NCBI RefSeq assembly: GCF_001514115.1
Contig: NZ_KQ948489.1
Span: 1 to 63,711, forward strand
Reading direction: 5' to 3'
DNA: 63,711 nucleotides
From: Streptomyces olivochromogenes
GTDB lineage: Bacteria > Actinomycetota > Actinomycetes > Streptomycetales > Streptomycetaceae
Under the pieces are notes generated by a model. That model did not search any database and was not told where the DNA came from. It saw nothing but the letters and a program-made list of their open reading frames with translations. Positions 50,069-59,753 of this stretch are shown here, one piece after another. The position numbers and the translations under genes are program-made. Within the stretch, counting starts at the first letter, position 1. The number at the start of each line of letters is the position of its first letter.

Positions 50069-50219
50069 CCCTCTCGACCACCGGATACGGCGACATCACC
50101 CCGGTCAGCGACGCCGCCCGTCTCACCAACATCTTCGTCATCACGCCGCTGCGCGTGCTGTTCCTGATCATCCTGGTCGGCACCACGCTCGAGGTCCTCA
50201 CGGAACGCACCCGCGAGGT
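50069..50219 (+). pseudogene. Potassium-channel pore fragment (5' and 3' truncated)
   Basis: An open 50-codon stretch encodes the selectivity filter and second membrane helix of a two-TM potassium channel: LSTTGYGDITPVSDAARLTN, then VITPLRVLFLIILVGTTLEV and LTERTRE. The N-terminal helix is missing on the left and homology stops at the Glu codon near 50219 on the right. Its RCK half resumes at 52866. DNA is about 90% identical to the inverted paralogue near 51550-51700. Confidence 0.85.
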
Positions 50220-50257
50220 GGAACTGCGAGCCCGATGGTTGAGCTGGTCTGGGCCGC

Positions 50258-50473
50258 TCATCGTGAGGATTCCCCCGGCTCTGCGTCATTGAGGGATGTC
50301 TCCCTTTCGCCAGGATCACGCATGGCCCGGCGCGCACGATGCCATGAGGCGAAGAAGCCAGGGAGGGCATCGAGGAAGTCCTGTAGCTGTTGTACGAAGC
50401 CCTTCAATGGCCAAATGAAAATGGCGAGCACGCCGAAAACGGCGAGTACTGCCAAAATGAGGAATCCATCCAC
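50258..50473 (-). CDS. Small membrane protein, unknown
   Basis: A 71-residue protein from GTG 50473 (AAAGG 9 bp upstream); an ATG at 50515 would give 85 residues. One hydrophobic segment, ILAVLAVFGVLAIFIW, is followed by an amphipathic QQLQDFLDALPGFFASW and a charged tail. No family recognised. It lies in the inserted block downstream of the channel gene on the same strand. Confidence 0.55.
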   Translation of the reverse strand: MDGFLILAVLAVFGVLAIFIWPLKGFVQQLQDFLDALPGFFASWHRARRAMRDPGERETSLNDAEPGESSR

Positions 50474-50865
50474 CAGCTGAGACCTTTCCAAACATGGTGG
50501 CCTAGCTGGGGGCATGGCAGACCTCAGCCTTGGCCACCACGTGGACGCTTACGCGCACACGTGCGACTAAGAGCTGAGGCTCTGCCGACGCAGAACTTCA
50601 GTAATAGACGACTGAAAAGCAGTCATCTACCTTTTTGAACATCGAATCTAGGATGTCGCCCCGGTTGCTTGTGACTTCCGAGACGAAGTCCTGCGACGTT
50701 TCCTGTTGCGTCGGCTTCAGGAATTCGCCGCCAGTAATTAATCGGCTCTCGCCGTACTCGGTACGGTAGTGGTATCGGGAGCTTCTACGACGGCCAGGAG
50801 CGAAGATTCACCCGTTGGGGTCACGGACTGGGTGGGACAACGCTTGGCAGATCTACCACGGAGCT
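50474..50865. other. Low-GC intergenic region in inserted block
   Basis: A 392-bp stretch with no convincing gene. Base composition is clearly lower in GC than the flanks (for example 50581-50640). An 18-codon open frame starts at 50514 but has no recognisable product. It is probably imported DNA or the remains of a gene. Confidence 0.5.
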
Positions 50866-51975
50866 TCAGCTCAGGTGAGTTGCCCGGCTGATCGTGACGA
50901 GGCGGTCCCCAAGCTTGAGGTTCCCGAGCTGGGGATCGGTGTAGTCCAGCACCTTCTTGTTGCGTACGACCGCCACGACAGGATCCACACACCCTCGGGG
51001 TGACCGCCCGACCTCGTCTTGTGACACGGGGCGTTCTGTGAGGTCCAACCCGCTGCCCCGGGCCATGAGGTCCTCAAGTGTCTGGGCCGCAGCGGGGCTG
51101 ACCACCGAGACCCCGAGCAATCGGCCGGCTGAGCTGGAGCTCGTGATCACGGCGTCCGCGCCGCTCTGCCTCAGCAGCGGGACGTTCTCGTCTTCCCGCA
51201 CTGCGGCGACGATGGTTGCTCGCTTGTTGAGCTGGCGCGCCGTAAGGGTGACCAATGCTGCGGTGTCGTCGCGCTGAGGGGCAACGATCACATGGGCGGC
51301 ACTCTGCAACTCGGCCTTTCGAAGGGTGTCTGAGCGGGTGGCGTCTCCGAGGACCGACACCAGCCCGTCGCTGCTGGCAGCCTCCACTGTCTTCCGCTGA
51401 GGGTCGACAACAACAAGCTTGTCTTTGCGGATGCCTTGCCCTAGAAGCGTCTCGATGGCCTGCCGGCCCTTGGTCCCGTAGCCGACGACGACCACGTGAT
51501 CCCGCATGCGGGAGCGCCAGCGATGGACACGCACCTGTTGGCGGGTGCGCTCGGTGAGCACTTCGAGCGTGGTGCCGACCAGGATGATCAGGAAGAGGAC
51601 ACGCAGCGGGGTGATGACCAGGATGTTGGTGAGACGGGCGGCGTCGCTGACCGGGGTGATGTCGCCGTATCCGGTGGTCGAGAGGGTGACGGTCGCGTAG
51701 TACGCGGCATCGAGGAAGTCGACGCTGCCGTCGGAGTTGTCGTTGTAACCGCCACGGTCGAACCAGACGAGAAACGTAGTGACGGCCAGTACCAACAGGG
51801 CCATGGCCAAGCGCCGTAGAACCTGCTGGAGAGGCGGCACGCTGCTCTCGATGGGCATGGTGATGGAACGTCCGGCTTCGGCATCATCCAGAGCCTCGGC
51901 CCGCGACCGGTACCAGAGAGACCGGAGAATCGAGAACCTCTCGATCCTGGAGGGTGGTTGCTTCTCGTCGTTCAT
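50866..51975 (-). CDS. Potassium channel with RCK (TrkA-N) domain, inverted paralogue
   Basis: A 369-residue complete channel: cytoplasmic N-terminus, TM1 near 57-75, pore loop with the filter TTGYGD, TM2 (LRVLFLIILVGTTLEV), then an RCK domain with the Rossmann VVVVGYGTKGRQAIETL and GDATRSDTLRKAEL. It should gate K+ by nucleotide or ligand binding in the membrane. It is complete, unlike the fragments on either side. Its pore region is nearly identical in DNA to the left fragment, whereas its RCK part is only moderately similar to the right fragment, so it may be mosaic. Confidence 0.9.
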   Translation of the reverse strand: MNDEKQPPSRIERFSILRSLWYRSRAEALDDAEAGRSITMPIESSVPPLQQVLRRLAMALLVLAVTTFLVWFDRGGYNDNSDGSVDFLDAAYYATVTLSTTGYGDITPVSDAARLTNILVITPLRVLFLIILVGTTLEVLTERTRQQVRVHRWRSRMRDHVVVVGYGTKGRQAIETLLGQGIRKDKLVVVDPQRKTVEAASSDGLVSVLGDATRSDTLRKAELQSAAHVIVAPQRDDTAALVTLTARQLNKRATIVAAVREDENVPLLRQSGADAVITSSSSAGRLLGVSVVSPAAAQTLEDLMARGSGLDLTERPVSQDEVGRSPRGCVDPVVAVVRNKKVLDYTDPQLGNLKLGDRLVTISRATHLS

Positions 51976-52114
51976 CGCTTGCCCCCTGCGACGGTGATCC
52001 AGTCAGCCAGCATGGTGACCATGGTCTCGGACGATGCTGCAACGATGCGGAACCCGAGGAAGAAGCCTCCACCATGGCTGACGAACGTGGAGGGTGGCGC
52101 CCGTGGCGCTGAGC

Positions 52115-52603
52115 CTACGAGAGCTCCTTCCGCATCAACGTGCACATCGTTTCGTAGCGGCGCAACGATCCATCAGGGGCTTGTTCGTCCCACGAGTCCG
52201 GCCGACGGTCGTAGGCGACATAGCCCAGTCGTTCGTACAGCGCACGTGCCCGGGGGTTGCCTTCCTCCACAGCCAGCTCGGCCTGCCGCAGACCGCGGTT
52301 CCTGATCCGCAGTTCTGCGGCTTCGACAAGGAACGTGCCGATCCCACACGACTGCAATGCGGGGTGGACCGCCAACTGCCACAAAGTGCCGACGCCCTCC
52401 CTGACCTGGTAGTCGACGCCGCCCTTCGCCACTGGGATGTCCGTTGCAGGGCAGACCGCCAGGTAGTCGACCTCACCGGTCCGGGCGCGTTCCAACTGCT
52501 TGCCGACGCCGGCCAAGTGGTGGTCAGACCCTGCCCACCCGCACGACGCCAGGTCCGCATGCACCAAATCACGGGCTGACAGCTTCAGCACAACATCGAT
52601 CAT
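52115..52603 (-). CDS. GNAT-family N-acetyltransferase
   Basis: A 162-residue GNAT acetyltransferase using acetyl-CoA. Motif A is LWQLAVHPALQSCGIGTFLV (CoA pyrophosphate loop SCGIGT), and motif B is NPRARALYERLGYVAYDRR. The substrate is unknown. ATG 52603 has GGAGGT 7 bp upstream; a GTG at 52642 was rejected. It lies inside the inserted block, upstream of the inverted channel on the same strand. Confidence 0.88.
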   Translation of the reverse strand: MIDVVLKLSARDLVHADLASCGWAGSDHHLAGVGKQLERARTGEVDYLAVCPATDIPVAKGGVDYQVREGVGTLWQLAVHPALQSCGIGTFLVEAAELRIRNRGLRQAELAVEEGNPRARALYERLGYVAYDRRPDSWDEQAPDGSLRRYETMCTLMRKELS

Positions 52604-52865
52604 CTTCAGTACCTCCGGCCAGTCAGCATCCACGCCGATCACACGGGGTGCAAAGCGTCTCGGCTCCTGATGTCCCGTCCGGTCATCGGCCGGAACGCGG
52701 GCTTGGCGTCCGTGCTGCCAGTAGCGTCGTCACCAGCGGTAGCGGGACCCTCGGCGACCTCGAAGGACAGTCGGCCAGACCGGCCCAGTTCTGTCCCGCC
52801 AAGTCGCCCCAACGGGCCCGCCGCGCAAGGTCGTTGTCCCTGCTCCAAAGGTACTTTCAAGAAAA

Positions 52866-53558
52866 CGCTGGAGGATGGCTTTGCGCGACCACACCGTCGT
52901 TGTCGGGTTCGGGACCAAGGGGCGGTCGGCGGTGCAGACCGTCTGTACGACCGGGCTGAAGAAGGAGCAGGTCGTGGTCGTCGACCCCAGTGCCAAGGCG
53001 GTCGACGCGGCGACGGCCGAGGGGTACGCCGGGGTCGTGGGGGACGCGACCCGCAGCGATGTGCTGATGCGGGCCGAGGTCCACAAGGCGCGGCAGATCA
53101 TCATCGCGACCCAGCGCGACGACACGGCCGTGCTGGTCACGCTGACCGCACGCCAGCTCAACCGAGGGGCGAAGATCGTCGCCGCGGTACGTGAGGAGGA
53201 GAACGCGCCGCTGCTCAAGCAGTCCGGTGCCGACGCCGTCATCACCAGTGCCAGCGCGGCCGGACGGCTCCTCGGGCTCTCCGTGCTCAGCCCCAGCGCC
53301 GGCATGGTCATGGAAGACCTCATCCAGCAGGGCAGCGGGCTCGACATCGTGGAACGGCCGGTCGCGAAGGCCGAGGTGGGCAAGGGCGTACGCGAGGCGG
53401 ACGACCTGGTGGTCAGCGTCGTACGGGGGCATCGCGTGCTCGGCTACGACGATCCGGCCATCGGGAAGCTCCAGTTGACCGACCGGCTGATCACCATCGT
53501 GCGGGTCACCCCCGGCACCCGGATGGCGCCGCACAGCCGACCGCTGCCCCAGGACTGA
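52866..53558 (+). pseudogene. RCK (TrkA-N) half of the disrupted channel
   Basis: Homology starts at the codons for RWRMALRDH (52866 on) and runs through VVVGFGTKGRSAVQTV, GDATRSDVLMRAEVHKA and a C-terminal TrkA-C-like end, stopping at 53558. The frame is open, and ATG 52875 could yield a 227-residue soluble RCK protein, but GGAGG abuts that ATG with no spacer. It is most simply the 3' remnant of the gene whose pore is at 50069-50219. Confidence 0.8.
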
Positions 53559-53583
53559 TTCCTCGGGATCGAGTCCTCGGACT

Positions 53584-53610
53584 CCCGCAGACACCCACCC
53601 AGCCTGCGGG
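53584..53610 (+). terminator. Weak hairpin after RCK fragment
   Basis: A 7-bp stem (53584-53590 with 53604-53610) and a 13-base loop, 26 bp after the RCK stop. Confidence 0.4.
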
Positions 53611-53671
53611 GAGCGCGCCGCGGACGGTGCCCGCGGGCCTCTCACCGTGTGACAGGGGTAGCGTCAGCTTC

Positions 53672-54661
53672 ATGAAGGCAGTGACGATCACCCAGCCCGG
53701 CGGCCCCGAAGTGCTCACCTGGACGGATGTGCCGGATCCCGTTCCCGGTGAGGGGGAAGTTCTCGTCGAAGTAGTGGCCAGCGCCGTCAACCGCGCCGAT
53801 CTGATGCAACGGCAGGGCTTCTACAACCCGCCGCCCGGCGCCTCCCCGTACCCCGGACTCGAATGCTCGGGCCGGATCGTCGAGATCGGCCCCGGAGTCT
53901 CCGGATGGGCCGTCGGCGACGAGGTCTGCGCGCTGCTCGCGGGCGGCGGATACGGCGAGAAGGTCGCCGTCCCGGCCGGACAGCTGCTGCCCGTCCCCGA
54001 GGGCCTGGACCTCAAGCGGGCGGCCGCGCTGCCCGAGGTGACCTGCACCGTCTGGTCCAACGTCTTCATGGTCTCCCACCTGCGTCCGGGCGACACCCTG
54101 CTCGTGCACGGCGGCTCCAGCGGCATCGGCACCATGGCGATCCAGCTGGCGAAGGCCGTCGGTGCGAAGGTCGCCGTCACGGCCGGCAACAAGGAGAAGC
54201 TCGACTTCTGCGCCGAGCTCGGCGCGGACATCCTCATCAACTACCGCGAGCAGGACTTCGTCGAGGAGATCGAGCGGGCCACGGACGGCTCGGGCGCCGA
54301 CGTCATCCTCGACAACATGGGCGCCAAGTACCTCGACCGGAACGTGCGGGCCCTCGCGGTCAACGGACGGCTCGCGATCATCGGTCTGCAGGGCGGCGCC
54401 AAGGGCGAGCTGAACATCGGCGCGCTCCTCACGAAGCGTGCCGCGATCAGCGCCACCTCGCTGCGCGCCCGCCCGCTCGGCGAGAAGGCCGCGATCGTCT
54501 CGGCCGTGCGCGAGCACGTGTGGCCGCTGATCGCCTCCGGCCATGTGCGGCCGGTCGTCGACCGGGAGCTGCCGATGAGCGAGGCGGCGACGGCGCACCA
54601 GGTCCTGGAGGAGAGCGGCCACATCGGCAAGGTCCTCCTCGTGGTCCCCGGCAAGGACTAG
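53672..54661 (+). CDS. NAD(P)H:quinone oxidoreductase (zinc-free MDR family)
   Basis: A 329-residue medium-chain dehydrogenase of the quinone oxidoreductase/PIG3 type: VASAVNRADLMQRQGFYNPP, the NADPH loop VHGGSSGIGTMAIQLAKAVG, and a C-terminal SGHIGKVLLVV. Zinc-binding residues of alcohol dehydrogenases are absent. It reduces quinones with NADPH. It is probably leaderless: TAGCGT at 53659-53664 ends 7 bases before the ATG. Confidence 0.92.
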   Translation: MKAVTITQPGGPEVLTWTDVPDPVPGEGEVLVEVVASAVNRADLMQRQGFYNPPPGASPYPGLECSGRIVEIGPGVSGWAVGDEVCALLAGGGYGEKVAVPAGQLLPVPEGLDLKRAAALPEVTCTVWSNVFMVSHLRPGDTLLVHGGSSGIGTMAIQLAKAVGAKVAVTAGNKEKLDFCAELGADILINYREQDFVEEIERATDGSGADVILDNMGAKYLDRNVRALAVNGRLAIIGLQGGAKGELNIGALLTKRAAISATSLRARPLGEKAAIVSAVREHVWPLIASGHVRPVVDRELPMSEAATAHQVLEESGHIGKVLLVVPGKD

Positions 54662-54695
54662 GACTAGGAAAGGACCAGGTCCTCGGGCGATCCGC

Positions 54696-55169
54696 TCAGC
54701 CGCGGCGCAGGCGCAGGGCGAGGAAGGCGAGGCCCAGGCCGAGGCCGATGAGGATCAGCCCGCCGCCGAGGGGCAGGATCTTGAGGACCGGTTCGGGAGG
54801 GGTCGCCGGGCCGACCTCGTTGTGCTGGACGGGGACGGCCGCGGGCCGCGACGGCTCGGGGGCACCGGTCGCCTCCGGGCGGTCCGACGCGGCGTTCTCC
54901 TCGTCGGGGTCGCGGTCCGTGTACGTCGGCACGGTGTCCTCGCGGCTTCCGTCCTCGTCCCGTGCCGGGGACTCCTCGCGCCCCGGATGCGTACGGCCCT
55001 CGCCCGCGCTGCTCCCCGCGCGGGAGGCGCCCGCGCTCGGAGCCGGATCGGCGGCGTACGACACCGCGTACGGGACGGCGCGCGTGGCGGCGTACGAAGG
55101 GGATACCGCGCTGCTCGTCAGGACGAGCAGCAGTCCGGTCACACGGAACGCGGTGAGCCGTGGAGTCAC
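54696..55169 (-). CDS. Secreted, C-terminally membrane-anchored protein
   Basis: A 157-residue protein with a signal peptide (LTAFRVTGLLLVLTSSAVSP, then SYA), a long disordered Glu/Ser/Pro/Asp-rich middle, and a C-terminal hydrophobic helix (LILIGLGLGLAFLALRL) ending in Arg residues. It has the shape of a cell-wall or membrane-tethered surface protein, but no LPxTG motif is present. No family recognised. GTG 55169 has GAGGGGG 8 bp upstream. Confidence 0.7.
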   Translation of the reverse strand: MTPRLTAFRVTGLLLVLTSSAVSPSYAATRAVPYAVSYAADPAPSAGASRAGSSAGEGRTHPGREESPARDEDGSREDTVPTYTDRDPDEENAASDRPEATGAPEPSRPAAVPVQHNEVGPATPPEPVLKILPLGGGLILIGLGLGLAFLALRLRRG

Positions 55170-55325
55170 GTGGGTGACCCCCTCCCGGTGAGGAGTCCCA
55201 TGATCAATGGGGCAAGCCTCACATGACCCCTCTTTCCCGGCATCTCGACGGTCACCTGGATGGTGGATCACGCTGTATGGGGGGCACCACCGTGATGGGG
55301 TGGAGGTGTGCGAGAGAATGGCGGC

Positions 55326-55868
55326 ATGGAGATGCCGAGGAACGAAAGGTCGCCGGAGAACCCCCAGATCCTGGTCGTGGGCCAGGACGGGATGGCTCTC
55401 GGCGGCACCGGTGACGAGGACTCCCGCGAGGTCCCGGTGACAGAGATGGTCGAACAGCCCGCCAAGGTCATGCGTATCGGGAGCATGATCAAGCAACTTC
55501 TCGAAGAAGTGCGCGCCGCGCCTCTGGACGAGGCGAGCCGGGTCCGGCTCAAGGAGATCCACGCCAGTTCCGTGAAGGAGCTGGAGGACGGCCTGGCGCC
55601 CGAGCTGGTCGAGGAGCTGGAGCGGCTCTCGCTGCCCTTCACGCACGACGCGACCCCCAGCGACGCCGAGCTGCGCATCGCGCAGGCCCAGCTGGTGGGC
55701 TGGCTCGAGGGCCTCTTCCACGGGATCCAGACGACCCTGTTCGCCCAGCAGATGGCGGCCAGGGCCCAGCTGGAGCAGATGCGCCGCGCGCTCCCGCCGG
55801 GCGTCGGCGGCCTGGACGGCGACGAGGACCCGCGCGCGGGTGGCCGCTCAGGCGGACCGTACCTGTAG
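55326..55868 (+). CDS. bpa: Bacterial proteasome activator Bpa (DUF2587)
   Basis: A 180-residue protein of the Bpa/PafE family, which forms a dodecameric ring that opens the actinobacterial 20S proteasome without ATP. Recognisable are QPAKVMRIGSMIKQLLEEVR, the four-helix core with ELRIAQAQLVGWLEGLFHGI, and the C-terminal GGPYL; the penultimate Tyr-Leu of the HbYX-like tail docks into the proteasome. ATG 55326 follows GAGAAT (55314-55319) by 6 bases, suggesting a leaderless start; GTG 55308 is an alternative. Confidence 0.92.
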   Translation: MEMPRNERSPENPQILVVGQDGMALGGTGDEDSREVPVTEMVEQPAKVMRIGSMIKQLLEEVRAAPLDEASRVRLKEIHASSVKELEDGLAPELVEELERLSLPFTHDATPSDAELRIAQAQLVGWLEGLFHGIQTTLFAQQMAARAQLEQMRRALPPGVGGLDGDEDPRAGGRSGGPYL

Positions 55869-55895
55869 CCCCGGGCGACCCCTTCTCACGCAACG

Positions 55896-55920
55896 GGCCC
55901 GGCACGTGAAGTGCCGGGCC
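55896..55920 (+). terminator. Hairpin terminator after bpa
   Basis: A 10-bp stem (55896-55905 with 55911-55920), 5-base loop, followed by tgtctta. It lies between bpa (+) and the kinase gene (-). Confidence 0.75.
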
Positions 55921-55973
55921 TGTCTTATAGGCGCTTGTGGGTGTTATGGGCGCCTATGTGCGGAGGCGGAGGT

Positions 55974-57614
55974 TCAGGACGGGTTGCCCGAAGAGACGCT
56001 CAGCTCGATCTGCGGCATGTTCTTGGGATCGACGTCCTCGTCCGCGGACGGGAACTGATCCATGATCGTGTCCTGGCCGTAGGTGTTCTCGTCGACGCGC
56101 TTGATCTTCATCTGCCAGCCCGCGGCCTGGAAGCAGGACTTCACGGACGTCAGGTTCTTGTACTGGAAGTCCGGGATCTTGATCTTGTTCGGGTCGTTGT
56201 ACGACTCCTGCGGAGACGTGCACTTCTCCTTGTCGATCGTCTTCGACGTGTCCGGACCCTTGTGCCCCGCCACCACGGACGGCGAGGGGCTGCTGCCGCC
56301 GCCTCCCTGGTTGTCGCCGCCACCACCGTTGTTCAGCGCGAGGGCGGTGATCAGACCGCCGATCGCGACGAGCGCGACCACGATCGAGCCGACGACGACC
56401 GCCTTGTTGCCCTTGCGGCCACCGGAACCGCCCGGACCGCCCGGGACGGAGGTCTGGGGCTGGGGCGTGAGGTGGTACGGCGGCGGGGTCGACATGCCCT
56501 GCTGGGGGGCGTACACCGGGGCCCCCGGCGTCGGGTAGCCCCCCTGCTGCGGATACCCGTACGCGTGGGACGGCGCGGGCGGCGGGGTCGGTGCCCCGTA
56601 GGGATTGGGCTGGTACGGCGTCTGTACGGGACCCGGGGCCGGCATCGCCTGGTCGACGGGCGGGAAGACGGCCGAGCCGACGCCCGCTCCGCTCGACGTC
56701 CTGGCCCCCGGCACGATGCTCGGCGCGGCGGCCTGCAGCGACTGGGACACCCGCAGACACTCGTCGCGCATGGTCTCTGCGCTCGGGAAACGCTCGTTCG
56801 GGTTCTTCTTCAGCGCGCGGGCGATCAGCGCGTCCACCGCCGGGGGCAGCGAGCGGTTGATCGAGGAGGGCGTGACCGGCTCCTCCTGGACATGCGCGTA
56901 CGCGATGGCCAGCGGCGAGTCGGCCTCGAACGGCAGCCGCCCGGTGACCAGTTGGAACAGCATGATGCCGACGGAGTAGAGGTCGGACCGGGCGTCCACG
57001 CCCCGGCCGAGCGCCTGCTCCGGGGAGAGGTACTGCGGGGTGCCGACGACCATGCCGGTCTGCGTCATCGAGGTGACGCCGGACTGCATGGCGCGGGCGA
57101 TGCCGAAGTCCATCACCTTGACGACGCCCCGCTTCGTCATCATCACGTTGCCCGGCTTGATGTCCCGGTGGACCAGGCCCATCTCGTGGCTGATCTCCAG
57201 GGCCGCCAGCACGTCCGCGGTGATCTTCAGGGCCTTGTCGGCGGGCATGGCGCCGTACTGCGCGATGTCCTGGTCGAGCACGGAGCCGAGCGGGCGGCCC
57301 TCGACGTACTCCATGACGATGTACGGCGTCGTCATGCCGCCCAGTTCGTCCTCGCCGGTGTCGAAGACCGAGACGATGTTCGTGTGCGTGAGTTTCGCCA
57401 CCGCCTGGGCCTCGCGGCGGAAGCGCTCGCGGAAGGCCTGCTCGCGGCCGAGCTCGGTGTGCAGTGTCTTGATCGCGACCTGGCGGTCGAGCACCGAGTC
57501 GTAGGCGAGGTGCACCGAGGCCATGCCGCCTTCGCCGAGCAGATCACGCAGCTGGTAGCGGCCGCCGGCGACCGCGCGTCCCGCGTACCGGCCCTGTGCG
57601 CCGTCCTGGCTCAT
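55974..57614 (-). CDS. PASTA-type Ser/Thr protein kinase
   Basis: A 546-residue Hanks-type kinase. The kinase domain (20-280) has Lys49, HRDIKPGN with catalytic Asp151, and DFG at 169-171. A Pro/Gly/Tyr-rich juxtamembrane linker, one membrane helix (VVVGSIVVALVAIGGLITAL) and an extracytoplasmic PASTA-like domain (IPDFQYKNLTSVKSCFQAAG) follow. PASTA kinases sense peptidoglycan fragments and regulate growth and division. ATG 57614 has GGGGGA 8 bp upstream. It is divergent from a second kinase gene. Confidence 0.93.
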   Translation of the reverse strand: MSQDGAQGRYAGRAVAGGRYQLRDLLGEGGMASVHLAYDSVLDRQVAIKTLHTELGREQAFRERFRREAQAVAKLTHTNIVSVFDTGEDELGGMTTPYIVMEYVEGRPLGSVLDQDIAQYGAMPADKALKITADVLAALEISHEMGLVHRDIKPGNVMMTKRGVVKVMDFGIARAMQSGVTSMTQTGMVVGTPQYLSPEQALGRGVDARSDLYSVGIMLFQLVTGRLPFEADSPLAIAYAHVQEEPVTPSSINRSLPPAVDALIARALKKNPNERFPSAETMRDECLRVSQSLQAAAPSIVPGARTSSGAGVGSAVFPPVDQAMPAPGPVQTPYQPNPYGAPTPPPAPSHAYGYPQQGGYPTPGAPVYAPQQGMSTPPPYHLTPQPQTSVPGGPGGSGGRKGNKAVVVGSIVVALVAIGGLITALALNNGGGGDNQGGGGSSPSPSVVAGHKGPDTSKTIDKEKCTSPQESYNDPNKIKIPDFQYKNLTSVKSCFQAAGWQMKIKRVDENTYGQDTIMDQFPSADEDVDPKNMPQIELSVSSGNPS

Positions 57615-58048
57615 GTTCTGCGTCCCCCATTGGCGCGGCTTGTTCTGCCTGTGCTGCGAGCTGTCCTGCACGCGCTCCGCGTGGTCGTGCGGTGATCCGC
57701 GCGGTCAACTGCGCTGTGATCCGCACCGAGTCCGTCCGAGTCCGTGCTGTGATCGATCTGTGTCTCGGTGATCGTTGGCTGATTCCCGGCCAAGTCTGCC
57801 GTAGGGCACTGACACGTCAAGCGCGGTGCCCGTTCCGTGACCGTCTGCGAAAGAAGCGTCGCGGAAGCGTTACAGGTGCCGTACGAGCGGTACACAGAAT
57901 TTGCACGCCGACACCCTGGACAGGTTTCATGGCCGGTCCATCTCACTTCCATCTCGGGCCGGAGCCTTGCGCGAAGCCTGTAGCGTGGCCCGACGGAGAC
58001 CGTAACAACCACCGCGCAGACCGCGGGCAGAAACGACGGCGAGGACTG
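57615..58048. promoter_or_regulatory. Divergent promoter region of two kinase genes
   Basis: A 434-bp gap between divergent kinase starts. No gene is convincing. A TAGCGT at about 57980 could be a -10 for the rightward kinase, giving a ~65-base leader. Several direct repeats (gagtccgt twice near 57728) are visible. Confidence 0.4.
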
Positions 58049-59620
<1,572 letters not shown>

Positions 59621-59642
59621 GGGACACCGACGGAAACGCCCC

Positions 59643-59685
59643 CCACGCGCGCGTGAAGCCCGAAACGGGCGCCACGCGCGCGTGG
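59643..59685. terminator. Compound bidirectional terminator
   Basis: A 13-bp GC stem (59643-59655 with 59673-59685) encloses a smaller hairpin (59658-59662 with 59666-59670). It separates the convergent kinase (+) and APH-family (-) genes. Confidence 0.85.
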
Positions 59686-59753
59686 TGTTTCCCTCCCCCC
59701 GGTCGCGGTGTTCGCGCCCCGGCCGCTGTGTCTCCCCCGACCGGTGTCGGCGA

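Larger units (their letters stand above)
50220..52865. other. ~2.65-kb block inserted in a channel gene
   Basis: It separates the two halves of the disrupted channel gene, LTERTRE on the left and RWRMALRDHTVVVGFG on the right, which together rebuild the usual family sequence. It holds three minus-strand genes and stretches of much lower GC (roughly 43% in 50581-50640). I found no transposase, integrase or clear terminal repeats, so the mechanism is unknown. Confidence 0.75.

Noticed and set aside
50220..52865. Insertion sequence or integrative element
   Set aside because: No transposase, integrase, terminal inverted repeat or clear target duplication is visible, so it is listed only as an inserted block.
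52875..53558. Stand-alone functional RCK protein
   Set aside because: The frame is open, but homology begins upstream of the ATG, the ribosome site abuts the start codon, and the matching pore half lies 2.6 kb away, favouring a remnant.
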